The notes beneath the pieces were generated by a model. It was given only the letters and a program-made list of their open reading frames with translations. It had not been told where the DNA came from and did not search any database. From assembly GCA_964463145.1 (NCBI GenBank), contig CAYXBG010000068.1, positions 1 through 9,942 of the forward strand: 9,942 nucleotides of DNA, written 5' to 3'. Of the stretch, positions 1 to 6,549 are shown in pieces; positions within the stretch are counted from its first letter, which is position 1; the number at the start of each line of letters is the position of its first letter. The position numbers were made by a program, and so were the translations under genes. Source of the stretch: CAYXBG01 sp964463145. Its GTDB lineage: Bacteria > Acidobacteriota > UBA6911 > RPQK01 > CBDAPI01.

Positions 1-452
1 ACCAGTTCTTCTTCGCTCTTTACTGCACGAGCCAAATCAAACTGTAAATCGAAGGGGGTAATTTGAAAGGAGCCCTCACTGATTGCCCGGAAATCTTTTA
101 CGGTCATGACATAATCAAGCCCGTAGACACCAAGTTTTTTTGTGCCTCTATTTTCTAGGTACTGTCGAATCCATTCACCAGGAATATCTGCCCAAATGTG
201 GTCACGGACCCAGGGTTTTTTCTTATCTCCAATCCAGCGAGCCTCAGCTGGGAATATGATGTGAGGATCTCTATCTAGTTCCATGAGTACGCAGACGTGA
301 CGGTGAACAATCTCAAATCCTGAAACATAACGAACGGCACCCTCGAATCCCGTATATTCAGTACCGCAAACGACTAATGCTTCAAGACCTTCGACTTCCA
401 TTGCGGTTCGGATCGCTTGCATGCGACGTTCAATCTCTTTTGCGCTTACCAT
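1..452 (-). CDS. M24-family peptidase (creatinase/prolidase type), N-terminal part, truncated by the window edge
   Basis: Reading leftward from the ATG at 452-450, an open frame of 150 complete codons runs off the window edge without a stop. The product starts MVSAKEIERRMQAIR and continues with GLEALVVCGTEY, then GAVRYVSGF, and reaches ARAVKSEEEL at residues 141-150. This order (a helix rich in Arg, a strand with an ALVV core, a Y(L/V)SGF turn, and a closing R-x-(I/V)-KS-x-EE segment) is the pattern of the creatinase N-terminal domain that precedes the metal-dependent pitta-bread domain of Xaa-Pro aminopeptidases, prolidases and creatinases. The catalytic domain with its metal ligands lies outside the window, so substrate and activity cannot be judged. 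An AAGGA Shine-Dalgarno lies 5 nt before the ATG, which supports this start. The gene is divergent from the F420 cluster; a functional link is not shown. Confidence 0.85.
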   Translation of the reverse strand, partial: MVSAKEIERRMQAIRTAMEVEGLEALVVCGTEYTGFEGAVRYVSGFEIVHRHVCVLMELDRDPHIIFPAEARWIGDKKKPWVRDHIWADIPGEWIRQYLENRGTKKLGVYGLDYVMTVKDFRAISEGSFQITPFDLQFDLARAVKSEEEL

Positions 453-522
453 AGAGTTCCTTTTTGATGGATCAATACTTGATAACAGTTACCTCTGTTG
501 GTCCGGTTTTGTTAAACTAATC

Positions 523-562
523 ACCAGTTCCGATCAAAGTCAACCGGTCAGTTGAACCTGGT
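523..562. repeat. Imperfect inverted repeats in the divergent spacer, possible operator
   Basis: The 187-bp spacer between the M24 gene and npdG holds two overlapping inverted repeats. The outer arms are ACCAGTTC (523-530) and GAACCTGGT (554-562), which are complementary apart from one extra base. The inner arms are TCAAC (540-544) and GTTGA (551-555), around a palindromic ACCGGT (543-548). On the minus strand a TTGACT hexamer (538-543) could be a -35 element for the M24 gene, with a poor TAGTTT as its -10. The dyad would overlap that promoter, as an operator might. No known regulator motif is recognised, and such short dyads can occur by chance. Confidence 0.3.
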
Positions 563-627
563 GGACACTGATCTTAGTTAAAGCAACATTATACGTAATT
601 ATTTCGGCGGACCTCATTGTTTGTGGG

Positions 628-633
628 TATGAT
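628..633 (+). promoter_or_regulatory. Candidate -10 element of a leaderless npdG transcript
   Basis: TATGAT (5 of 6 matches to TATAAT) ends exactly 6 nt before the npdG ATG, and no Shine-Dalgarno sequence lies between them. A polymerase using this hexamer would start at or within a base or two of the start codon, giving a leaderless mRNA. No convincing -35 hexamer is found 16-19 bp upstream. The same spacing recurs before ddl and mutL. Confidence 0.5.
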
Positions 634-639
634 AACGTT

Positions 640-1302
640 ATGATCCCAAATTCTATAGGGTTTCTAGGAGGCACAGGTGAGGAAGGTCGTGGGATTGCTT
701 TGCGACTGGCCTCTGGAGGGCAGAAAACTCTAATAGGTTCTCGCTCCTACGATAGTGCGAGTGAGGCAGTCAATTGGATTAACGAGCAGGCAGGACAAGA
801 GGTTGCCACGGCTGGAACAAACATCGAAGTTGTCGAAAATTGTGAGTTTCTTTTTTTAACAGTCCCCTTTCGTTTTGCCAGCGCAGTCATTGAAGAAGCT
901 AGGGATTCCTTTCGGGAAGGACAGGTAGTTGTGGATGTCACGGTACCGTTAAGTTTCGAGAAAGGCCCCCATCTTTTGTCCTTGGAAGAAGGTTCAGGAG
1001 GGGAGTACATCCGTTCACTGCTTCCTACTAATGTTGGCCTTGCTGCCGCCTTTAAAACGCTGCCCGCACATTTGCTAGTAGATATTCATAAGCCTCTTGA
1101 TTGTGACGAATTTGTTTGTGGTGATTCTTCCGAGACGATAGAGAAAGTAATACAGATTGTCGACGGGATTCCTGAGCTCCGATGGATTAATGCAGGTCCA
1201 CTAAGCTCTTGCCGCTCCTTGGAGGCAATGACCCTCCTTGCGATCAGATTAAATCGTAAATATAAAAGCCGGCTAGGACGGTACCGCTTTCTTGGAATCT
1301 AA
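640..1302 (+). CDS. npdG: NADPH-dependent F420 reductase (F420H2:NADP oxidoreductase)
   Basis: The 220-residue product is a cytoplasmic Rossmann enzyme that moves hydride between NADP(H) and coenzyme F420. The N-terminus IGFLGGTGEEGRG (residues 6-18) is the dinucleotide-binding glycine loop. The G-S-R at 33-35, at the end of the second strand, matches the position that binds the NADP 2'-phosphate in archaeal Fno. Further family blocks are FLTVPF (71-76), AAFKTLPAHLL (135-145), the CGD segment near 160, and the C-terminal INAGPL...R-LEAMTLL...LNRKYK. Length agrees with Fno/NpdG proteins of about 210-230 residues. The start is fixed by the glycine loop lying close behind it. It leads the cofD-cofC-cofE run, 26 nt before cofD, so it probably shares their transcript. 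It also resembles ProC-like oxidoreductases in fold, but the FKTLPAHLL block and the neighbours make NpdG much more likely. Confidence 0.92.
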   Translation: MIPNSIGFLGGTGEEGRGIALRLASGGQKTLIGSRSYDSASEAVNWINEQAGQEVATAGTNIEVVENCEFLFLTVPFRFASAVIEEARDSFREGQVVVDVTVPLSFEKGPHLLSLEEGSGGEYIRSLLPTNVGLAAAFKTLPAHLLVDIHKPLDCDEFVCGDSSETIEKVIQIVDGIPELRWINAGPLSSCRSLEAMTLLAIRLNRKYKSRLGRYRFLGI

Positions 1303-1328
1303 CCTGTTGTGAAGGCAATGACTCCAAA

Positions 1329-2249
1329 ATGATCGTGATGCTGGCTGGTGGCATCGGCGGTGCCAAACTTGTAAGCGGTTTCTACCTGGGGAATTTAGCG
1401 AGTGAACTGACGGTCATCGGAAACACTGGTGACGATCTGAAGTTCCTAGGTCTCAGGATCTGCCCTGATCTAGACACTATCATCTACACACTTTCCGGAA
1501 AAGTTGATCCGAAACGGGGCTGGGGGCTAGAAGGCGATAGTTGTTCGACTCGTGATGCCTTGAAAATTCTTGGTGCCCAAGATTGGTTTCGTCTTGGTGA
1601 TCGAGATTTGGCTACCCATGTATGGCGTTCTTCCCTTTTGGCCGAAGGAGTAACTTTGACTGAGGTTACGAGGAGGATGTGTCAGGTCTTTGGGGTCGAA
1701 TGTCGTCTTCTCCCAATGACAGATACGTACGTTCCAACTGAGATAGTGACAGAAATAGGCGCACTTCATCTGCAAGAGTATCTGGTCCGTGAGCGATGTC
1801 GGCCGAAGATTCGCCAGATTCGTTATCCTGGAATCGAGGATTCGAAACCGTCTGTAGCTGTGGAGGAATCCATCTGCAAGGCCAGCGTAGTCATTCTGTG
1901 TCCGAGTAATCCTTTCATCAGTATTGGGCCTATACTTGCAGTTCCAGGAATTAGAGGTTATCTACGGGATGCAGATGTACCGATTGTAGCAGTTAGTCCA
2001 ATTGTTGCCGGGAAAGCCTTAAAAGGTCCGGCTGCGAAGATGTTAGAACAACTGGATTATGATGTGAGTCCGACCTCTATTGCTAGGCTGTATGCTGATT
2101 TTTTAGACGTATTTATTTTGGATGAAAGGGACGAAATTTCCCGAGCCGAGATAGAAGATATGGGTATTAAGGTGCAAGTTCTAAATACCGTAATGCATAC
2201 CCCGCGGGATAAGGTTGCTTTAGCTCGTGATATTTTGGAGTCATTGTGA
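1329..2249 (+). CDS. cofD: CofD/FbiA phospho-acyl transferase (2-phospho-L-lactate or PEP transferase to Fo)
   Basis: The 306-residue protein transfers the phospho-acid part of a GDP-activated donor made by CofC (lactyl-2-diphospho-guanosine or its enolpyruvyl analogue) to the deazaflavin Fo, giving F420-0 or dehydro-F420-0. Visible family blocks in order are AGGIGGAKL (6-14), GNTGDD (31-36), CPDLDT (45-50), WFRLGDRDLATH (86-97), M-TDTYVPT (130-137), CPSNPFISIGPIL (191-203) and VSPIVAGKALKGPAAKM (222-238). Length is typical for CofD/FbiA (about 300-330). The ATG at 1329 puts the glycine loop at the expected distance from the N-terminus. The nearest purine-rich stretch, GAAGG at 1311-1315, is rather far (13 nt), and a 4-codon open frame (1318-1332) ends across this ATG. 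The gene overlaps cofC by 4 nt. Whether the donor is lactate-, PEP- or glycerate-derived cannot be read from the sequence. Confidence 0.95.
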   Translation: MIVMLAGGIGGAKLVSGFYLGNLASELTVIGNTGDDLKFLGLRICPDLDTIIYTLSGKVDPKRGWGLEGDSCSTRDALKILGAQDWFRLGDRDLATHVWRSSLLAEGVTLTEVTRRMCQVFGVECRLLPMTDTYVPTEIVTEIGALHLQEYLVRERCRPKIRQIRYPGIEDSKPSVAVEESICKASVVILCPSNPFISIGPILAVPGIRGYLRDADVPIVAVSPIVAGKALKGPAAKMLEQLDYDVSPTSIARLYADFLDVFILDERDEISRAEIEDMGIKVQVLNTVMHTPRDKVALARDILESL

Positions 2250-2914
2250 GGGTTGTACTACTGCCTTTAAAAAGACCAGATGGAGCCAAGCAGAGGCTGG
2301 CGGGATTTTTAAATTTTGAGCAGCGTGAACGACTATTTTGGGCCATGTTGGAGGATGTAGCTATTGCAATTGAAGAGGCAGCTCTGCCCGATAAGATTGT
2401 GACCGTGACTAGCTCAGAGCAAGTTCTGAAATACGCTCGGGGCCGAGGATGGGAGGTGCTTCTCGAGTCCGAACAGAGATCAGAAAGCGCATCGGTCGAT
2501 GATGCTTCACTTAAACTGTCCCGCCAGGGAGTGAATTCGGTTTTACGTATTCCGGGTGATGTGCCTCTCCTCTGTGCATCGGATGTGGATGAAATTTTGG
2601 ATCAGTCAGAGTTCTCTCAATCGTGTGTCCTCGTGCCCTCCCGTAATGGGAAGGGCACTAATGCTATTCTCAGAACTCCCCCCAATGTATTTCCATCTCG
2701 TTTTGGTGAAAATAGTTTCGAACTTCACCGCATGGAGGCTGAGAATCGAGATGTCAGTGTGAGGATACATAAGAGCGATCGCCTCGCCTTAGATGTGGAT
2801 ACACCCAGCGATATAGAGTTATTGCTGAGTACACCCGGAGGTAGTAATTCAAGAGATGTGTTGAAGGAAATTTTTTCGGTGAACGCTGGTGAAGGAGTGC
2901 CTAGTAATTTCTAA
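2246..2914 (+). CDS. cofC: CofC/FbiD phospholactate (or phosphoenolpyruvate) guanylyltransferase
   Basis: The 222-residue MobA-like nucleotidyltransferase joins GMP from GTP to a 2-phospho-acid (2-phospholactate, PEP or 3-phosphoglycerate, depending on lineage), supplying CofD. Visible blocks are the N-terminal strand VVLLPLKRPDGAKQRLA (3-19) with the K-x-RL basic loop, IPGDVPLL (102-109) carrying the metal-binding Asp, PSRNGKGTNA (131-140), FGENSF-x-x-H (153-161) and LDVDTPSDI (182-190). The start is GTG, supported by a GGAG site at 2237-2240, 5 nt upstream, and by the GTGA overlap with the cofD stop. The region where many CofC/MobA-like proteins have an L-N-x-A type segment reads SASVDDAS (81-88) here. 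The C-terminal 25 or so residues after the last motif look like a non-conserved tail. Substrate choice cannot be assigned. Confidence 0.93.
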   Translation: MRVVLLPLKRPDGAKQRLAGFLNFEQRERLFWAMLEDVAIAIEEAALPDKIVTVTSSEQVLKYARGRGWEVLLESEQRSESASVDDASLKLSRQGVNSVLRIPGDVPLLCASDVDEILDQSEFSQSCVLVPSRNGKGTNAILRTPPNVFPSRFGENSFELHRMEAENRDVSVRIHKSDRLALDVDTPSDIELLLSTPGGSNSRDVLKEIFSVNAGEGVPSNF

Positions 2915-3663
2915 TGCAGGAGATTCGGATTCTTCCCCTGCTGGGGATACCTGAGATTAATGACGGGGATGACATTGCGCTACAAATCGTCCAAGCGGTC
3001 CGCAAGGATAGCCTGGTAATCGATCCAGGTGATGTTGTAGTTGTGGCCCACAAAATTGTTTCAAAGGCGGAAGGTCGGATTAAGGCCCTTCCTGATGTGA
3101 AGCCCTCGTCTCGCGCCCAAAGATTGGCTAATGATTTGGGGAAAGATCCGCGATTGGTGGAGTTAATATTACGGGAGTCCCGGCGTATAATCCGGATGGA
3201 GAGAGGGTTGTTAATCAGCGAGACCTATCAGGGGCAGATCTGTGCTAATGCGGGTATAGACCTCTCTAATGCACAGGAAGAACATGCCGTGCTTTTGCCA
3301 CAAGACCCTGATGAGTCTGCAAGAAAGATCCGAAAAAAAATAAAGTCGATAGTACGAGCTGATGTGGCTGTCATAATAGCTGACAGTTTTGGTAGGCCCT
3401 GGCGGGTAGGTCAAGTCAATGTGGCCATTGGAGTTTCCGGAATGAATCCATTAACGGATCACCGTGGAACTATGGATTCCTCTCATCGGCAGCTACGGGC
3501 ATCAATTCTGGCGTCTGCAGATGAGTTGGCTGCCGCTGCGGAACTGGTCATGGGGAAGACCGAAAATATTCCCGTGGCACTTATAAAAGGTTTTAGGTAC
3601 GAGACGAAAGAGGGAACTGGGAAGGATTTGTTACGCCCTCCGGAAGAGGATCTTTTCCGCTGA
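2914..3663 (+). CDS. cofE: Coenzyme F420-0:L-glutamate ligase, single-domain CofE
   Basis: This GTP- and divalent-metal-dependent ligase adds the first glutamates to F420-0. The 249-residue length equals archaeal-type CofE; the C-terminal nitroreductase-like reductase domain of actinobacterial FbiB is absent. Family blocks are LGIPEI-x-x-GDD (10-20), VVVVAHKIVSKAEGR (41-55), ICANAGIDLSN (109-119), DPDESARKIR (131-140), DSFGRPWRVGQVNVAIG (157-173), DHRG (182-185) and ELAAAAELVMGK (204-215) followed by IPVALIKG (219-226). The usual family segment after DHRG, approximately D-x-(F/Y)-GR-x-L, reads DSSHRQLR here, so its Gly-Arg step is altered; whether that matters is unknown. The start ATG overlaps the cofC stop by one base (TAATG), and the nearest GGAG is 16 nt away, so reinitiation after cofC is likely. 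Confidence 0.94.
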   Translation: MQEIRILPLLGIPEINDGDDIALQIVQAVRKDSLVIDPGDVVVVAHKIVSKAEGRIKALPDVKPSSRAQRLANDLGKDPRLVELILRESRRIIRMERGLLISETYQGQICANAGIDLSNAQEEHAVLLPQDPDESARKIRKKIKSIVRADVAVIIADSFGRPWRVGQVNVAIGVSGMNPLTDHRGTMDSSHRQLRASILASADELAAAAELVMGKTENIPVALIKGFRYETKEGTGKDLLRPPEEDLFR

Positions 3664-3727
3664 GAACAATCCGCGTGTACAAGGGGAGATCACGAAACCT
3701 AGCAGCCCCTTCCCATAGTATTGTTCT
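3663..3727 (+). repeat. Nested inverted repeat filling the cofE-ddl spacer
   Basis: AGAACAAT (3663-3670, its first base being the last base of the cofE stop) is a perfect reverse complement of ATTGTTCT (3720-3727), which ends one base before the ddl ATG. Inside it AAGGGG (3681-3686) pairs with CCCCTT (3706-3711). In a cofE-ddl read-through RNA this could fold into a two-part hairpin that places the ddl start codon directly against the base of the stem. No run of T follows, so it does not look like an intrinsic terminator. The 3' arm overlaps the candidate ddl -10 hexamer, so it could act as DNA or as RNA. Function is unproven. Confidence 0.45.
3716..3721 (+). promoter_or_regulatory. Candidate -10 element of a leaderless ddl transcript
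   Basis: TAGTAT matches TATAAT at 4 of 6 positions and ends 6 nt before the ddl ATG. No Shine-Dalgarno sequence precedes that ATG. The spacing is the same as before npdG and mutL. There is no good -35 hexamer. On its own the site is weak; the shared spacing is what makes it worth listing. Confidence 0.35.
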
Positions 3728-4816
3728 ATGACGAGTCGCATACGGGTGGGTCTGTTATGTGGAGGCCAATCTGCAGAGCACGAAGTGTCTTTGCAATCCG
3801 TACAAAACATCATTGATGCACTCGATATGGAGCGTTTCGATGTCATGGTTATCGCTATCGACAAGAACGGTCGGTGGTATTTATGTGACTCCGGACAGTT
3901 CTTGAGTCATGCCGACGACCCTAGCTGTGTGACTCTTAGGACGGAAGGCTTGGAACGTGTAGTGTTGCCACCTTGGGCCTCCCCCGGTTTTATAAGTGCC
4001 AAGAACGGTCAGTTGTGCGCCGAGGTTGATGTTTTATTCCCCGTTTTACATGGGCCTTATGGAGAGGATGGAACCATACAGGGGCTTTTAAAGCTTTCCC
4101 AGATACCTTTTGTTGGAGCTGGAGTATTAGCTTCAGCGTTAACCATGGATAAGGTTTTCGCCAAAAGATTACTTCGAGAAGCTGGGATCCCTCATGCGGC
4201 AGGACAGGGGGTACACCGGGATGAAGAAACGTCTTTCCAGGAGCTCGAAGCTGCCTATGGATTGCCGCTGTTTATCAAGCCGGCCAATCTTGGTTCGTCA
4301 GTAGGAATAAGTGTTGTGTCTAATGCTGCTGAGTTCTCAGAGGCTATGGATAATGCTTTCCGATATGATCATATGGTTGTTGTTGAAGAAGCAATTAAAG
4401 GAAAAGAAGTTGAATGTGCGGTTCTAGGAGACACTAATCCAATAGCCTCCGTAGTAGGACAAGTAGAGTCCAAGCACGAGTTCTATTCCTATGAGGCGAA
4501 ATACCTAGATCCAGACGGAGCTAAGCTACGGATTCCAGCAGATATTTCCGATCAGGAGGCAGAAAGTGTACGTCAGCTGTCACTTGAATCATTTCGGGTT
4601 TTTGGGTGCTCGGGGCTGGCAAGAGTAGATTTTTTCATTCGGGAGGGACACGTAATTTTCAATGAGATCAATACCCTCCCTGGATTTACCCGTATAAGTA
4701 TGTATCCCAGGCTCTGGGAAGCTTCTGGAGTGTCATACTCAGAATTGATTACTAGACTTCTGGAGAGTGCTATCGAGCGAGCTTCTCGGGACAGTCAACT
4801 CCAACAAACTCTCTGA
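3728..4816 (+). CDS. ddl: D-alanine--D-alanine ligase
   Basis: This cytoplasmic ATP-grasp enzyme makes the D-Ala-D-Ala dipeptide for peptidoglycan precursors. The 362 residues match the DdlA size class. Motifs in order are LLCGGQSAEHEVS (9-21), holding the N-terminal Glu that binds the first D-Ala; LHGPYGEDGTIQG (107-119); the Lys-containing ATP-binding strand FIKPANLGSSVG (182-193); EFYSYEAKYLDPDG (251-264), the flap segment of true D-Ala ligases rather than the VanA-type D-lactate ligases; GLARVDFF (296-303); and the metal-binding NEINTLPGF (312-320). All expected ATP-grasp residues appear present. The ATG is placed normally relative to the first motif but has no Shine-Dalgarno; see the repeat and -10 candidate before it. 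It follows cofE on the same strand, without other cell-wall genes, and converges with ahcY. A pure ddl assignment is favoured over vancomycin-type or other ligases. Confidence 0.95.
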   Translation: MTSRIRVGLLCGGQSAEHEVSLQSVQNIIDALDMERFDVMVIAIDKNGRWYLCDSGQFLSHADDPSCVTLRTEGLERVVLPPWASPGFISAKNGQLCAEVDVLFPVLHGPYGEDGTIQGLLKLSQIPFVGAGVLASALTMDKVFAKRLLREAGIPHAAGQGVHRDEETSFQELEAAYGLPLFIKPANLGSSVGISVVSNAAEFSEAMDNAFRYDHMVVVEEAIKGKEVECAVLGDTNPIASVVGQVESKHEFYSYEAKYLDPDGAKLRIPADISDQEAESVRQLSLESFRVFGCSGLARVDFFIREGHVIFNEINTLPGFTRISMYPRLWEASGVSYSELITRLLESAIERASRDSQLQQTL

Positions 4817-4839
4817 TTTGGAATCTGGGAAAGGGCGTC

Positions 4840-4852
4840 CGGTGTCTCACCG
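4840..4852. terminator. Short hairpin between convergent ddl and ahcY, doubtful terminator
   Basis: The 58-bp gap between the converging ddl and ahcY stops contains CGGTG-TCT-CACCG, a perfect 5-bp stem with a 3-nt loop. It sits 24 nt beyond the ddl stop and 23 nt beyond the ahcY stop, so it could serve both genes. Neither strand shows a proper T run after it, so it would be a weak terminator at best. Confidence 0.3.
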
Positions 4853-4874
4853 AAACTTGATCCAGTTAGTACAC

Positions 4875-6308
4875 TCAGTATCGGTAGTGATCGGGTTTGT
4901 AAGGGCCTTCTGTAGAGATACCGAGGTAGTCTGCCTGATCCGATCTCAATTTGGTCAAAACAGCGCCGAGTTTTCCTAGGTGAAGCCTAGCTACTTTTTC
5001 GTCTAGATGCTTCGGGAGCACGTAGACCTTCCGATCATAATTGGTGTGGTTCTTATAGAGTTCTATTTGGGCAATCACTTGGTTAGCGAAACTATTGCTC
5101 ATTACGAAACTGGGATGACCGGTAGCGCATCCTAGATTTACCAGACGTCCTTCGGCCAAGATGATTATGCTGTGGCCATCGGGAAAGGTCCATAGGTCTA
5201 CTTGTGCCTTAATGGTTTCCTTGACCGCAGCCGATGATTCTAGCCCAGACATGTCAATCTCGTTATCGAAATGGCCGATGTTGCACACAATGGCCTTGTC
5301 CTTCATACACTCCATGTGTTCAAGAAGAACGATCCCCATGTTGCCTGTGGCTGTTACAAAGATGTCAGCCTCTTCAACCACGTCTTCCAGTCGGACCACC
5401 TGATAACCCTCCATGGCGGCCTGTAGGGCACAGATTGGATCTATCTCTGTGACTAGGACTCGGGCTCCTTGTCCTCGCATGGCTTGGGCACATCCCTTTC
5501 CGACCTCTCCATATCCGCATACCAACACTTGCTTACCCCCAATCATGACGTCAGTACCGCGCATGATGGCATCTGGTAGAGAGTGTCGACAGCCATAGAT
5601 GTTGTCGAATTTACTTTTGGTAACACTGTCGTTGACATTGATTGCAGGGAAAAGAAGGCTGTTGTTTGAAGCCATTTCATAGAGTCTATGGACGCCCGTT
5701 GTGGTCTCTTCACTTACCCCAAGAATGTTGGGAACCATGCGGTGCCAGAATTGGGGATCCTCCGTAATTCTATTACGCAGTAGGTTTAGAATGACTTGCA
5801 TCTCCTTAACATCAGTACTTTCGGGATCAGGTAGTATCCCACTGCTGGCATAGGCTTCCTCGGCCTCGTACCCTTTATGTATGAGAAGCGTCGCGTCACC
5901 ACCGTCATCTACAAGAACAGTTGGACCACCTTCAGGAAATTCAAGGGCTTTTAGAGTAGCCCACCAGTATTCCTCCAAGGTCTCGCCCTTCCAAGCGAAA
6001 ACAGGTATACCAGTAGCAGCGATCGCTGCTGCTGCGTGATCCTGGGTACTGAATATGTTGCAGCTGGCCCAGCGGACTTCAGCTCCTAAATCGCATAAGG
6101 TCTCGATCAATACGGCAGTCTGAACTGTCATGTGGAGAGATCCAGTAATTCGGGCTCCAGCCAGAGGCCGATTGGCTCGGTACTCTTGGCGGATTGCCAT
6201 CAGACCGGGCATCTCGTGTTCTGCTAATTCGATTTCTCTCCGGCCAAAATCGGACAGCGACAGATCAGCAACTTTGAAATCTTGGGTAACTGTAGTGGTA
6301 GTGGACAT
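4875..6308 (-). CDS. ahcY: Adenosylhomocysteinase (S-adenosyl-L-homocysteine hydrolase)
   Basis: The 477-residue NAD-dependent cytoplasmic enzyme splits S-adenosylhomocysteine into adenosine and homocysteine, relieving product inhibition of methyltransferases. Seen in order: GSLHMTVQTAVLIETL (56-71); STQDHAAAA (87-95); VDDGGDAT (133-140) with the active-site Asp; SEETTTGVHRLY (199-210) with the active-site Glu; NVNDSVTKSKFDN (224-236) with the catalytic Lys and Asp; the NAD-binding loop VCGYGEVGKG (263-272); CNIGHFDNEID (342-352); and the C-terminal KPDHYRY, whose Lys and Tyr reach the partner subunit's NAD site in this family. About 40 residues near 149-190 form the insertion found in the long bacterial and plant form and absent from the short mammalian form. 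AAGGAGA lies 7 nt before the ATG and a TATAAT lies just upstream, fixing the start. It follows mutL on the same strand after 241 bp but has its own promoter signals. Confidence 0.97.
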   Translation of the reverse strand: MSTTTTVTQDFKVADLSLSDFGRREIELAEHEMPGLMAIRQEYRANRPLAGARITGSLHMTVQTAVLIETLCDLGAEVRWASCNIFSTQDHAAAAIAATGIPVFAWKGETLEEYWWATLKALEFPEGGPTVLVDDGGDATLLIHKGYEAEEAYASSGILPDPESTDVKEMQVILNLLRNRITEDPQFWHRMVPNILGVSEETTTGVHRLYEMASNNSLLFPAINVNDSVTKSKFDNIYGCRHSLPDAIMRGTDVMIGGKQVLVCGYGEVGKGCAQAMRGQGARVLVTEIDPICALQAAMEGYQVVRLEDVVEEADIFVTATGNMGIVLLEHMECMKDKAIVCNIGHFDNEIDMSGLESSAAVKETIKAQVDLWTFPDGHSIIILAEGRLVNLGCATGHPSFVMSNSFANQVIAQIELYKNHTNYDRKVYVLPKHLDEKVARLHLGKLGAVLTKLRSDQADYLGISTEGPYKPDHYRY

Positions 6309-6315
6309 ATTTAAT

Positions 6316-6337
6316 TCTCCTTATACCTCATATTATA
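6316..6337 (-). promoter_or_regulatory. ahcY promoter -10 and ribosome binding site
   Basis: On the minus strand a perfect TATAAT (6332-6337) is followed by AAGGAGA (6316-6322) and, after 7 nt, the ahcY ATG. The implied leader is only about 15-20 nt. That leaves no room for an SAH or SAM riboswitch if this promoter is used. The best -35 at 17 bp, CCGAAA, is poor (3 of 6). Confidence 0.55.
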
Positions 6338-6494
6338 GTGTTTCTGGAAGAAGTTTTCGGGAGCTTGGGGTCCTCGAGGCGTGAGTTCATGGACCTTGTT
6401 GGGTATCGTTGACACTAAGGAAGTTCTTATGGTTTTGAAAGGACTGCAAATTTCTATGGAAGACTTCCTGTCATATCGACAAGAAATCTCGACG

Positions 6495-6509
6495 ATCTTT
6501 AGTAAAGAT
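6495..6509. repeat. 15-bp palindrome in the mutL-ahcY spacer
   Basis: ATCTTTA, one G, then TAAAGAT form a perfect 7-bp dyad about 40 bp beyond the mutL stop and about 190 bp before the ahcY start. It is AT-rich, so as RNA the stem would be weak, and no T run follows. It could be a binding site or chance. The rest of the 241-bp spacer (6309-6549) shows only the ahcY promoter and no convincing gene. Confidence 0.25.
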
Positions 6510-6549
6510 AATTGGCTATAGAAAGCCTATGGGTGTAGGGCTATAAGAT

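Noticed and set aside
5161..5598. Several plus-strand open frames opposite ahcY
   Set aside because: They are antisense shadows of a strongly conserved gene and show no protein-family features.
6015..6030. Perfect 16-bp palindrome AGCAGCGATCGCTGCT
   Set aside because: It lies inside ahcY and is explained by a run of Ala codons around an Ile codon.
6328..6390. 20-codon minus-strand open frame in the ahcY upstream region
   Set aside because: It lies upstream of and across the ahcY -10, has a poorly placed ribosome site, and resembles no known leader peptide.
6409..6433. Plus-strand TTGACA followed by TATGGT in the mutL-ahcY spacer
   Set aside because: The spacer is only 13 bp and no plus-strand gene follows, only the antisense side of mutL.
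6309..6549. Possible SAH or SAM riboswitch before ahcY
   Set aside because: The TATAAT and Shine-Dalgarno leave a leader of under 20 nt, and I recognise no riboswitch core in the spacer.
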